A DNA stretch of 64,000 nt, taken from contig OX465584.1 of NCBI GenBank assembly GCA_950022655.1, positions 46,978,723 to 47,042,722 on the forward strand, written 5' to 3'. A program made the translations under genes and the position numbers. The first letter of the stretch is position 1; the number at the start of each line of letters is the position of its first letter. Source of the stretch: Alentia gelatinosa. Lineage: Eukaryota; Annelida; Polychaeta; Phyllodocida; Polynoidae. The notes below the pieces were generated by a model. That model saw only the letters and a list, made by a program, of their open reading frames with translations. It made no database searches and had not been told where the DNA came from. Positions 1-8,345 of this stretch are shown here, piece after piece.

Positions 1-819
1 CAAGTCTACTCAAGTTACCGAGGAGTGGTGAGATAACACTGTGGCCTAAAAATAAATCGTAGCGCCCTCCCGATTAACCCCGATTTATAGAAATTTCAGC
101 GGCCTAAAACATCGGCCCATCTCCAGCTATTGCATACCTAACCGATAGTAACTCACTGTATCACTACTTGTAGCCTAATTTAGTGTCTAGAAATTAATAT
201 AAACGATATTTCTCGTTATTTAATTAAATTTTATGGTTAATTTCCGAGTAATACTTACTATTCGCACGCGGCTGGTATGCACTAGATGATTATAATTTCT
301 TAAATTTTTGGTTTGTAACTAACATTTCTACCTGTCTCAGATCCACCTTGATACTAACCATGTCGCCTCGTTGGGCTATTCTAAAAGGACATAAATTAAT
401 ATTTGAAATTACATAATAATATTAAACAATTCTGGCCAATAGACTAAGGAACCGACATTAATTAAGAGAATCATTTTAGAATTAAGAAGTACTTAGCGCA
501 GGGCTGTGATTGTAGCATGGTCGGTTCCTTATAAAATATAAAGCATAGCATATTATATATATAGGCAGGAGCTCGTCAATATAAATAAATAGGTGTCATT
601 GCTATACTTTGTAAAAAAAAAGAGAATAATGTCTTGCTGCGTGGCCACGTTAAGTATAGGAACAACCCAGACATATAGTCGTGCAGCGTGGCCACCTTAA
701 GTATATAAGACTCGTGCAGCGTGGTTATTAAAAAATAGGGGGTTGTGAAGCAGCTGAGAGTGGTTCTTTCTAGAAAATTGCCAAAAATTTGCCAGGGGAT
801 ACGTAGGCATCATACGTAC
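1..819. other. AT-rich left flank, no gene seen
   Basis: Anonymous AT-rich DNA. I see no coding frame of interest. It would have to hold the 3' LTR of the Gypsy element that lies to its right, but no copy of the right-hand LTR sequence (8033-8345) is visible here. The only structure is the short direct repeat at 637-730. Confidence 0.5.
637..730. repeat. Three imperfect direct repeats
   Basis: The motif GTGCAGCGTGGCCACCTTAA, followed by GTATA, occurs at 681-707. A variant is at 637-658 and a truncated third copy at 711-730. Spacing is uneven (about 44 and 30 bp). The function is unknown. It lies downstream of the Gypsy env, so it could be part of a decayed 3' end of that element. Confidence 0.55.
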
Positions 820-1439
820 TTCACTCCCCCAACACTCTAAATTTTTGCAATACTCAAATTACTCTAAAAATAACTCAACCACTCTCGGCGTGCCCACCCA
901 AGAAGAAAGATTAGCGCGGCAAAGCACGGTAAGTAACATGTTTGATATATGTAAAAAAAAATTGTTTTCAGACTAGTAGGGCAGGCCCCATCATGGACTC
1001 CTCCCTGGGCGCATAGGCCCTTAAAAATCGTTCCTACGATAAACGATAAAAACACACAACGATATCGTACACACACGATATTTAGACAAAACACACACAG
1101 ACGATTTAGGCTGAGCTAGGTCGCGAACCTCTCGTGCTCCTCGTGCCTCTTCAAAATCGTCGTTTCTCCACATAATCATCCTTCGGCCAAAGGGTCCGGG
1201 GCGAAGGGGCTGGCCGAGTGGCCACAAGGCCAGCCTTTGACCGCCAAACACAGGGCCAAGGTCACTTCGAATAACCAAGGCCCTTACCGATGGCCGAGCA
1301 ACATAAAAAAAACTCGTGGGTCTCAGCGAGGCTGCAAGCACCCCACGGGTTTCACCATGCTATCGGTCTTAATCATTCCAGTCTCACAATCGTGGGTCAA
1401 TTCCTTTTCGTCAACGTTTCATACATAAAAAAAAATGTT

Positions 1440-3407
1440 TTACACGGGGGGAAGCCGGGGATATATATCTTGGGGGCGTAAGTCCGCGAAGGAACCTGCT
1501 AACCGCTCCAGGGTTGGGCGTAAGCGGAGAGGGGGTATGGGGGCGGTCGAGGTTTCTGATCGTATAGGGATTACGGGTAGGGATTGGGGGGAGGGTTCAG
1601 TGGGGGGATCTTCGCTCACGATGGTGGGGGCAGGGAGGGACAGAAAAGGGGATGCTGGTGCTGCCTGTAGGCTCTGTAGGCTGATCTCTTCGCGTGGGCG
1701 GTCCTCTTCAGCCGACCTCGGCGGACTCCGCACACAGATCAACCTACAACACCAGCGAGTTACGGGGATACAACAAAGCTTTTTGTACCGCAAGCAACAG
1801 ACCGTCAGGAGGATGAGGAATATTAGGAGGGATATGGAGGAAGTGGAGATGAAGGGTACAGAGGATAAGATAGAGGCTGGGGAGCGTAAGCCCTGTAGGC
1901 GGCCTACTTCCATCACGGGCAGGACTACGCGGGGGAGGAGTTTGAGTGGTTCGGAGAAGGTGGGAGGAAGGGTGCGGGGCCAGGATATGTTAATGGGGGA
2001 AAGCTGAAGGGGGCGCCGGAAGTGGAAATTGAGGGTATGGTGCCCAGCGGCGATGCCGTGTAGGCGCCACCCACGCGACTCCAGCGAACATCCTGGGGGT
2101 AGGTCGACGAGGGTGGGGCCGCTGACGAGCAGGTTCACGGGTGGGCGGCCGGTGCAGAGGCGTAGCACGGAGGTCGACTGGTAGGCTATTACCACAGCTT
2201 GTCGGCCTCCGGCCTCGGGCCTCGACACTACGGTCGTTGCGTTGTTCCGGGCGGTGATGGCGATGTGGCACGAGGTCGGCTTAGTCCCGCGCACCAGTGC
2301 CGACTCGCAGGACCGTTCGGTATACACCACCGTAGGCCTGCACACTCGTGGCTGCCGACCTACGCAGACATCAGGGACGAAGGACGTGGAGGACGACGAG
2401 CTCACGGCCAAACGGGGCCTACCCTGGACCGTCCGCAGGTGGGACGCGTCCAGCTGTACGGGGAAGTACTGCAGCTTGTACACCAGGTAGGCCTCGCTCG
2501 TGAGCCCGGGAACAACAACACGGTAGATCAACTCCCGTCCCTCCTCCCAGATGGGGTCGATGTCCACGTAGTTGTAGTACCACATCGCCGGGAGGGTGTG
2601 GTATCCGGCGTCTCGGAGGCGGCGGAGGACCTGGAGCAGGTGTTCTCGGGGGAGAACGTCCTCGGTCAGTTGGCCCCGCTCCAGCTCCATCCGTTGATTA
2701 TGGAATTGCACTCGTCGAAGCTCGTGTTGGCGCACCGTCTCCTCCAAGATCCGTAGGCCCAGCTCGATCTGCCGGGCCATCCAGACCTTGTTCACCTTTT
2801 CGTCGGCCCCGACCGCGATCGTACCTCCGGCTTCCGCGAGGTGGATCGCGCGGGCGGCCTGCTCATTTATTGTGGCGATGTTATCGGCATTCTGTAGAAC
2901 GCCTCCACGAGTGGCGTTTACTACCGATACCATCTGCTCCAGGTGGTGGGCTATTTGCTGCTGCTGGACCAGCGTGTCGCGTGCGACTCCTCGCAATGAT
3001 GCGACGTCGCGGTCAGTCGCCAGTCCGAACAGAGCTTTTCCAGCCCACCCCACAATATTAAGCAGGCCCCGACGCCGTCGGCCGGCCTCCGGCCCGCCGT
3101 CGGTTACTATCCGACTTGCCCTGGGTAGTTCGGACAAGCGGGTTAGCAAACGCGACAAATGCCGGCGCCAGTAGGGGACGTGATTCGGCTCCATCACGTC
3201 CGCGACAGCGTCAATGGCGACAGTAAGGTTGTGCACGAGGTCATCTACACAGGGAGGGGACGGTGGTCGGATCGTGACGGCGACAGTCCAGGCGGCCGCG
3301 ACCGCACGCGCACGACCGTCCGTGTAGACCAACACGCCATCGTCCGAGAACAGGTCCGCGTCGAGGAAGGGGGCGTATAAGCATAGCAGAAATACGGGCA
3401 TCCACAT
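1440..3407 (-). CDS. env: Env: class I fusion glycoprotein of the errantivirus/baculovirus F type
   Basis: A 655-residue frame, uninterrupted. A hydrophobic signal peptide (MWMPVFLLCLYAPFLDA) is followed by a short N-terminal subunit and a furin-type site RRRR at 110-113. Directly after it is a fusion-peptide-like segment, GLLNIVGWAGKALFG. This site-plus-peptide arrangement, followed by an acidic turn (ATDRDV) and a long coiled coil (about 130-260), is characteristic of baculovirus F proteins and errantivirus Env. Several N-glycosylation sequons (NLT, NAT, NIS) lie in the ectodomain. One transmembrane segment lies at about 521-539 (SISLLIFLILLTVCCL), with a Cys-rich juxtamembrane stretch and a 116-residue Pro-rich tail. 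Because env is intact while pol is broken, its integrity may be chance or recent insertion. I cannot tell whether it is expressed. Confidence 0.85.
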   Translation of the reverse strand: MWMPVFLLCLYAPFLDADLFSDDGVLVYTDGRARAVAAAWTVAVTIRPPSPPCVDDLVHNLTVAIDAVADVMEPNHVPYWRRHLSRLLTRLSELPRASRIVTDGGPEAGRRRRGLLNIVGWAGKALFGLATDRDVASLRGVARDTLVQQQQIAHHLEQMVSVVNATRGGVLQNADNIATINEQAARAIHLAEAGGTIAVGADEKVNKVWMARQIELGLRILEETVRQHELRRVQFHNQRMELERGQLTEDVLPREHLLQVLRRLRDAGYHTLPAMWYYNYVDIDPIWEEGRELIYRVVVPGLTSEAYLVYKLQYFPVQLDASHLRTVQGRPRLAVSSSSSTSFVPDVCVGRQPRVCRPTVVYTERSCESALVRGTKPTSCHIAITARNNATTVVSRPEAGGRQAVVIAYQSTSVLRLCTGRPPVNLLVSGPTLVDLPPGCSLESRGWRLHGIAAGHHTLNFHFRRPLQLSPINISWPRTLPPTFSEPLKLLPRVVLPVMEVGRLQGLRSPASILSSVPFISTSSISLLIFLILLTVCCLRYKKLCCIPVTRWCCRLICVRSPPRSAEEDRPREEISLQSLQAAPASPFLSLPAPTIVSEDPPTEPSPQSLPVIPIRSETSTAPIPPLRLRPTLERLAGSFADLRPQDIYPRLPPV

Positions 3408-3428
3408 GATGATAACACACAGTTGGAT

Positions 3429-4127
3429 CTACTCACTGGTTTTTAGACGTGTCGGGGTTTGACAATGAGAAGCGACGGCTGCAATGCACAGTCGCTTCTC
3501 CGCTTGTATCTCGGCCTCGTCCGGTGGCTGGAGGGTTTGGCGTTTCGCAGTCTCTGCTTCCAACGACCGGGTGAATGAGCGCGTGATACGGGTGAAGTGA
3601 CTGAGCGGGGCCGCCGCCCGTCTTTTAAGGTCGTCCCGCGTCGCGTGGGTGGGTCGGCCCGAGAGCGGGAGGGAAGTGACCGGACCACGCACCAGTGGGG
3701 GGGGAGGGGGTGATTCGGGTTCAGCCGCACGTTTACAATCTCGGCTGACATCAGGGGGATTAGGGACATGTGGTACGGGAGTGATGGGGTGGATTACCGG
3801 GATGGGGGTGTTAGCTCGAGGAGTGGGGGCGGCCGAGGGCGCAAGGGAGTTTGGACCTGTAGGGGGGAGTGGGGGCAGATCGATGGTCATGTTGTTGGAG
3901 GAGTTAGGCCGGGTCGGGACATCCGGGGGAGTTGATTGCATGGGAGTTGCAGAGGGGGGACGGGATGCGTCGTTGCCGGGGATTAGCTGCATGGGGGACG
4001 CGGGCCGGGTTGGTGGGATAATCGGGGTTTGAGGATTAGCGTTTACAGCTGGCACGCTGGGGTTGGGTATCCAAGCAACGCGCGTCTGGGGTGGCCGGCC
4101 GCGTGGCCGTGGTGTGGACGGAGCCAT
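3429..4127 (-). CDS. Proline-rich ORF between pol and env
   Basis: A 232-codon frame starting with a good ATG (MAPSTPRPRGRPP). It overlaps the end of pol and stops 21 bases before the env ATG, in the same frame as env. The first 150 residues are very rich in Pro, Ser and Thr. The last 70 are basic and Arg/Lys-rich (DDLKRRAAAPLSHFTRITRS), with one predicted helix. I recognise no family. It could be a separate accessory protein, an alternative 5' exon for env, or an unselected frame kept open by base composition. A GTGAGT donor-like sequence lies at its very end on the minus strand. Confidence 0.45.
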   Translation of the reverse strand: MAPSTPRPRGRPPQTRVAWIPNPSVPAVNANPQTPIIPPTRPASPMQLIPGNDASRPPSATPMQSTPPDVPTRPNSSNNMTIDLPPLPPTGPNSLAPSAAPTPRANTPIPVIHPITPVPHVPNPPDVSRDCKRAAEPESPPPPPLVRGPVTSLPLSGRPTHATRDDLKRRAAAPLSHFTRITRSFTRSLEAETAKRQTLQPPDEAEIQAEKRLCIAAVASHCQTPTRLKTSE

Positions 4128-5670
4128 CGCAGTCGGGGGGGCGCGTCCGTTGGGCTCGGGTGAGGCGTGGGCGTAAGCCCTCCCAGTCGAGGCCCGGATC
4201 GGCCGCCTTGACGTGACTGCGATTAACCGTCCGCCGTTTGTTTGTTGGGCCCACCACGTGCACCACGTTGCCGGATGCCCGCGTCACGAGGTATCCGGGG
4301 TCCCAGCGGGGGTCCAGCGGTCCGGGCTCGTGGACTCGTAGGAACACTTTGGTACCGGGTTCTAGGGGGAGGGCATTGGCTTGTTTGTTTAGGCGATTAA
4401 CGTTAGCCTGCCTCGCTACCTCCGCGTTGTGGGCGGCCTCCTTCAAAGCACGCGAGTGCTCGTCCACACGGAGGGCGAGGCGGGCCGACGAATCCCCTAG
4501 TGGGCGATCTCGGAGGTGGGAAAAGGGGGGAGGAGGGCAACGACCAAAAAGGAGGTAGTAGGGGGAAAAGCCTGTGACGTCACTGGGGGTCGTCCGGTGG
4601 GCGAGGAGTACATCCCCGAGGTGGTCCTCCCACTCGCAAGCACGGGCGTTTACCACCTTACGCAACATATCCTTTAGCGTGCGGTGAAAACGCTCTACGC
4701 GTCCGTTCGCTTGCGGGTGGTAGGGGGTGGTGTGTCGCACCTCGGTCCCGAGCTGTCGCAGGTAGCCCTCCACTGTCGCGTTTTTGAACTCTAATCCGTT
4801 GTCCGTTAACACGACAGAGGGGGGGCCGTAGCGGGGAATGTACTCCCGGGATAGGGAGGTATAAACTGATTCAGCGGACTTATCTTTGAGGGGGAAACAA
4901 TCTACATAGCCAGTGGCGTGGTCTATGATTGATAATAGATAACGAGCGCCGCTGCGACTCATGGGGAGGGGGCCGGTCAGATCCATTGCGACGACTTCTC
5001 CCGGGTTTTCGGCGACAGGCATGGGGGCTGGGGTTGGACGTTCTGCACGGACGCGATTGGCTCCGCAGGGGGCGCATCGTGCGAGAACGGAAAATACCTG
5101 TCGCTTCATTCCTGGCCATTTAAAATGGTCGTGAAGTCGTCGCAAAGTTTTCCTCATACCTTGGTGGCAGACCTGTAGATGGGCGGTCTGGACCAAGTTG
5201 GCGCGAATTTCCGACGGGGGGACGAGGCGAGGGTAAGCCGCGAGACCCGAGGGCGGTTTGAGGGTAAAGAGGAGGCCATTACTGACCAGATAATCCTCCT
5301 GTTCCTCGAGACCGTACCGGAACTCAGGCATCGCTGCTTGTCGCACTTTCACCTCCGCTTCCGTCAGCCCGTACGCTTCCCACGGCAACTCCCGCTCTTC
5401 CTGGACCGAGGCGATCTGTGCGACCTCCAGCGGCAGCTCGGCCGGTGAATCGGACCGGAGGCGCGAGAGCATATCCGCCCACACATTTTTGGCACCGGCG
5501 AAGTACACGATGGGTGCGGCGTATTCCGCAAGGAGTACGGCCCACCGTTGTACTCGCGTATTTTTCATTTCGGCCAAAAATAAGCTTTTGAGGGGCTTGT
5601 GGTCGCACAGAATCTGGAAGGTCGCACCGTACAAATACGCCCGTAAGCGCGTAAGCGCAAAGACTATCGC
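4036..5670 (-). pseudogene. pol: Pol C-terminal part: end of RNase H and integrase
   Basis: Same frame as the RT segment, downstream of the internal stop. Numbering residues from 5634, it carries the RNase H end (CDHKPLKSLF), then an HHCC zinc-binding domain (H152, H157, C187, C190) and the integrase core. The core has D218 (VVAMDLTGP), D278 (VLTDNGLEF) and E314 (NGRVERFHRTLK), with 35 residues between the second D and the E, the classic DD35E. A GPY/F-like module follows (GPLDPRWDPGYLV). The tail is basic and ends in RASCKR. It would integrate the cDNA into the host genome. Its last 92 bases overlap the proline-rich ORF in another frame. Confidence 0.92.
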
Positions 5671-6690
5671 CTAGGCCTCCTTCTCGATGACAGGGTATCG
5701 GCGTTGCACCTCCGTAAACTGACGTGAGAGAAAGTGCACGGGTCGCTCGATACCCTGGTCATCTTCTTGTACCAAGATGGCGCCGAGGCAATAATCTGAG
5801 GCGTCGGTGTACAGTTTGTACGGGCGACCAGGGTCCGGGTAAGCGAGGGTCACCGTGTTCACGAGGGCGTCGCGCAACTCCTGCCACGCGGTCTGGCACT
5901 CGGAATCCCAATGAAAGAGGGCGTATTTCTTTGTCAGTGCGACGAGGGGTCGGACAATATCGGCATATCTGGGTATGAGCTGCCGATAATAATTGGCCGA
6001 CCCTAGCAGCCGTCGCACCGCCTTTACGTCCTCGGGTGGCACCATGTCGCGTATGGCTTCCACTTTGTCGGGATCCGAGGAGACGCCGTCCGCGCTGACC
6101 ACATAGCCAAGGAGTTTCATGCGGTCGACCCCGAAGTGGCACTTCGATTCCTTGACCACGAGGCCGTATGAGCGAAGGGCCTCGAGGATGGCCGCGATGT
6201 GGTGGTGGTGTTCTTCCTCGGTCCGGCTGTAGATCACGAGGTCGTCGAGATATACCATAACGAACTTACGCAGCGGGGTGATAACCTTATTCATAAGCCT
6301 CTGGAATGCAGCTGGCGCATTGCACAAGCCAAACTGCATCCGCTTAAACTGAAAAAGGCCCCGATGCGTCGCTACGGCCGTCTTCTCGACGCTGTCAGGA
6401 TGCATCGGTACCTGCCAGTATCCGGACTTTAAATCTAGGGTCGAGAACACTTTCGCACCACCTAGATTATCAACAATGTCCTGGATACGAGGCAGGGGGT
6501 ATGCATCGCGACGAGTAACTGCGTTCAGTCCTCGGTAATCTACACAGAACCGGACCGAGCCGTCTTTCTTAGGGACGAGGGTGAGGGGCGAGGCCCAGGG
6601 GGAGGAGCTGGGCTCGATTATGCCTTCCGCGAGCATCTTGTCCAGCTCGCGGTCGACGACCTCGCGCTTGGCGGCTGGGGGGCGGGAACG
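5671..6690 (-). pseudogene. pol: Pol N-terminal part: reverse transcriptase and start of RNase H
   Basis: Copies the element RNA into DNA. The RT opens with REVVDRELDKMLAEGIIEPS, the standard first block of Ty3/Gypsy RT. It continues with SPLTLVPKKDG, RFCVDYRGLN, STLDLKSGYWQ, FGLCNAPAAFQR and the catalytic YLDD (codons at 6241-6252). RNase H begins at LYTDASDYCLGAILVQ. The frame ends at a TAG (5671-5673) inside the conserved VIEKEA region of RNase H and resumes in the same frame, so this is one nonsense mutation. Upstream of RT the frame is open but only shadows gag. No protease D(T/S)GA motif is present, which supports a deletion at the gag-pol border. Confidence 0.9.
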
Positions 6691-7736
6691 GGCGCGGGGG
6701 TCGGCGCGAACACAATCGTGGATTGTGGTGGCGCTGCTGCGGGCATCACAGCCGCGACCGTGTGGCCCTTGTTCCCCTTTTTTGCCTTCAACTCCCCCTG
6801 GATTGATTTTATCGCCTGCTGCATCTCCTCCATCTGTCGCTGGTGGGCGGTTGGCGCGGGGTGGTTGGCGGAACGGGCGGCCGTAGTCCTCGAGCCGACC
6901 GCGCCCACCTCCATGGCCTCCTCGATGCGAGTGTCGTCCGAGTGCGCCTCCTTCTCCACCGCCTTCGCCAACGCGTCGACCCTCGAGAGAGCCTCCGCGA
7001 TCGTCGTGGGCGTGTTGAGATTGAGGTCCCACCGCAGAGGGCCTCGCGACAGGGTACTCACGGGGGCGGTCTCGTGGGCCGTCTGAGAGAAGTGCCCGAG
7101 TGCAGCGCGCAGACTCTCCATTTCTTCCATGCCGAGGAGCGTTGAAGTTATCTTGCGTTCGACGGCCTCGAAGTCGGTGACGCCGTCCTCGAAACAATCG
7201 TAGATTATCGACTTGAGGCGCCCCGCCGAGTAGGCCAGGGCCTCCGAGATCAGCTTCTCGTCGGGGGCCTTGGAGACGAAGCGCGCCTGTCGCACATCGT
7301 TCAACCACGTGCGGAGGGCGGCTTTATCTTGACCGTCGACGGTCGGCAGCGCCCGAAACAGCCGGATGAGCTGCTTGACCGAGGCCAACTCATGGGTCTC
7401 GGGCCGCGACCGGGGGGCGGAGTCGATAATGATCGCGCGGGCCTCGGCGAGCTGTCGCGCCGCCTCGGCGAGCTCCATGGCGTGCTGCTGGGATTCCAGA
7501 GCGTGTTGTTGGGCCCGGAGGTCGGCCTGTCGCGTGAACTCGGCGCGAAGCCGCTGCTCCAACTCGTAGATAGCGACATCTTTCACCTCCTTGCAGGTCT
7601 GGGCCAGGTACTGCTTCCAAAGCTTGGCCAGTAGCTCCGTGTTGGCGACAGTAAAGTCGGTCGGAATACTCCCCGCCAACTTCCCAGCGTTAAGCCACAC
7701 CTGGAAATCCTCAGGCAACACACTGGGTTCGGCCAT
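6618..7736 (-). CDS. gag: Gag, C-terminally truncated
   Basis: Structural protein of the Gypsy element, expected to form the virus-like particle. I start it at the ATG at 7736 (MAEPSVLPEDF), which has a good context (AGGATGG). The open frame upstream of it has no ATG. About 372 codons. The N-terminal half has a predicted coiled coil (repeats of LEQRLRAEF and QQHALESQQHAMELAEAARQ). The middle (KAALRTWLNDVRQARF, then KLISEALAYSAGRLKSI) resembles Gypsy-type capsid helices. Downstream are Ala/Pro-rich stretches. There is no CCHC zinc knuckle. The frame runs out of register into RT-coding DNA (PSARSSTASWTRCSRKA, stop). The likely cause is a deletion that removed the nucleocapsid and protease. It overlaps the start of the RT frame by about 60 bases. 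Confidence 0.75.
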   Translation of the reverse strand: MAEPSVLPEDFQVWLNAGKLAGSIPTDFTVANTELLAKLWKQYLAQTCKEVKDVAIYELEQRLRAEFTRQADLRAQQHALESQQHAMELAEAARQLAEARAIIIDSAPRSRPETHELASVKQLIRLFRALPTVDGQDKAALRTWLNDVRQARFVSKAPDEKLISEALAYSAGRLKSIIYDCFEDGVTDFEAVERKITSTLLGMEEMESLRAALGHFSQTAHETAPVSTLSRGPLRWDLNLNTPTTIAEALSRVDALAKAVEKEAHSDDTRIEEAMEVGAVGSRTTAARSANHPAPTAHQRQMEEMQQAIKSIQGELKAKKGNKGHTVAAVMPAAAPPQSTIVFAPTPAPVPAPQPPSARSSTASWTRCSRKA

Positions 7737-8020
7737 CCTCCCGAATTGCGTAAATAACCACACACGTTATATACGTCAATTACCTATATGGCACGAACCT
7801 GTTGCGATTCCCACGTGCGACAGCTGCTGGTCCGCTCGGTCCAACTGTCGCTAACACAGAACTACCGGCATGCAAGTACCTTCCACGCCCACATTAAAAC
7901 GTTATAGCATAGCAGAATGTCACTTCCCTGTTCGCGTCTGTGTCTATGGAGTCGGTCCTTCCGTGGTCATTCGTAACTTGACCGGCAATCTGTCCTCGAA
8001 TCACACTAAAAGCGTCTCGT
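7737..8020 (-). other. 5' leader of the Gypsy element
   Basis: Non-coding stretch between the primer-binding site and the gag ATG on the minus strand. It would hold the packaging signal and any splice donor for env. I cannot identify either with confidence. Confidence 0.5.
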
Positions 8021-8031
8021 CGTGGTCGCCA
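8021..8031 (-). other. tRNA primer-binding site
   Basis: The minus strand reads TGGCGACCACG immediately after the LTR end plus one T. TGGCGACC-type sites are known in Gypsy-group elements such as mdg1/412, where the primer is assigned to tRNA-Arg. I infer the same tRNA class here without having the tRNA sequence. It fixes the LTR boundary and the element's orientation. Confidence 0.75.
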
Positions 8032-8032
8032 A

Positions 8033-8345
8033 TGTAAAGTTCCTAGGCTATACCCATTAGCGGTTCTGCTCCTAGCGGTCGATATACGTTAAATAAGGTT
8101 GGAGTCAACGCATAGATGTTGTAGGTAACAGAATCCAGGTAAGACTGAATACTCTGGGTTTATTGGGTTCTGTTTTATAGCAGTGGGACGCCTTTGTCTC
8201 CAGGTGGAGACGCTTATACGGGCGGTCGTGTTAGGCGCCAATTAGCGTCACCTTTGTAACAACGAGCGCGCCCGCATCTCCAGGAAGTTGGGTTAACAAA
8301 CAACCGCCGGCCAAAGCCGGGTTCAAAGGGGGGATTATAGCTACA
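8033..8345 (-). repeat. 5' LTR of the Gypsy element (right-hand end)
   Basis: The inner boundary at 8033 is firm: on the minus strand the LTR ends in TTTACA, one base before the primer-binding site. The outer boundary at 8345 is inferred from a TGTAGC start that gives the usual TG...CA ends. Inside, on the minus strand, are a TATAAAACA box (8171-8179) and an AATAAA signal (8159-8164) just downstream, the expected U3-R spacing. Length is about 313 bp. I could not find a matching LTR at the other end of the element. Confidence 0.75.

Larger units (their letters stand above)
1440..8345 (-). mobile_element. Ty3/Gypsy LTR retrotransposon with env (errantivirus-like), defective
   Basis: Read on the minus strand the order is LTR, primer-binding site, gag, pol (RT, RNase H, integrase), a proline-rich ORF, env. 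Integrase downstream of RT/RNase H is the Ty3/Gypsy (Metaviridae) order, and an env in third position is the errantivirus-type arrangement. The copy is defective in three ways. The gag C-terminus and protease region are missing at the gag-pol join (about 6.68 kb). A TAG interrupts RNase H at 5671-5673. No second LTR is found left of env, although up to about 600 bp of minus-strand non-coding sequence follows the env stop, with a purine-rich candidate polypurine tract near 823-834. GC content is well above that of the flanks, which suggests a relatively recent arrival. Confidence 0.9.

Noticed and set aside
1435..2756. Plus-strand open frames of 185-190 codons
   Set aside because: Antisense shadows of the intact env ORF; Gly/Arg-rich text with no domain.
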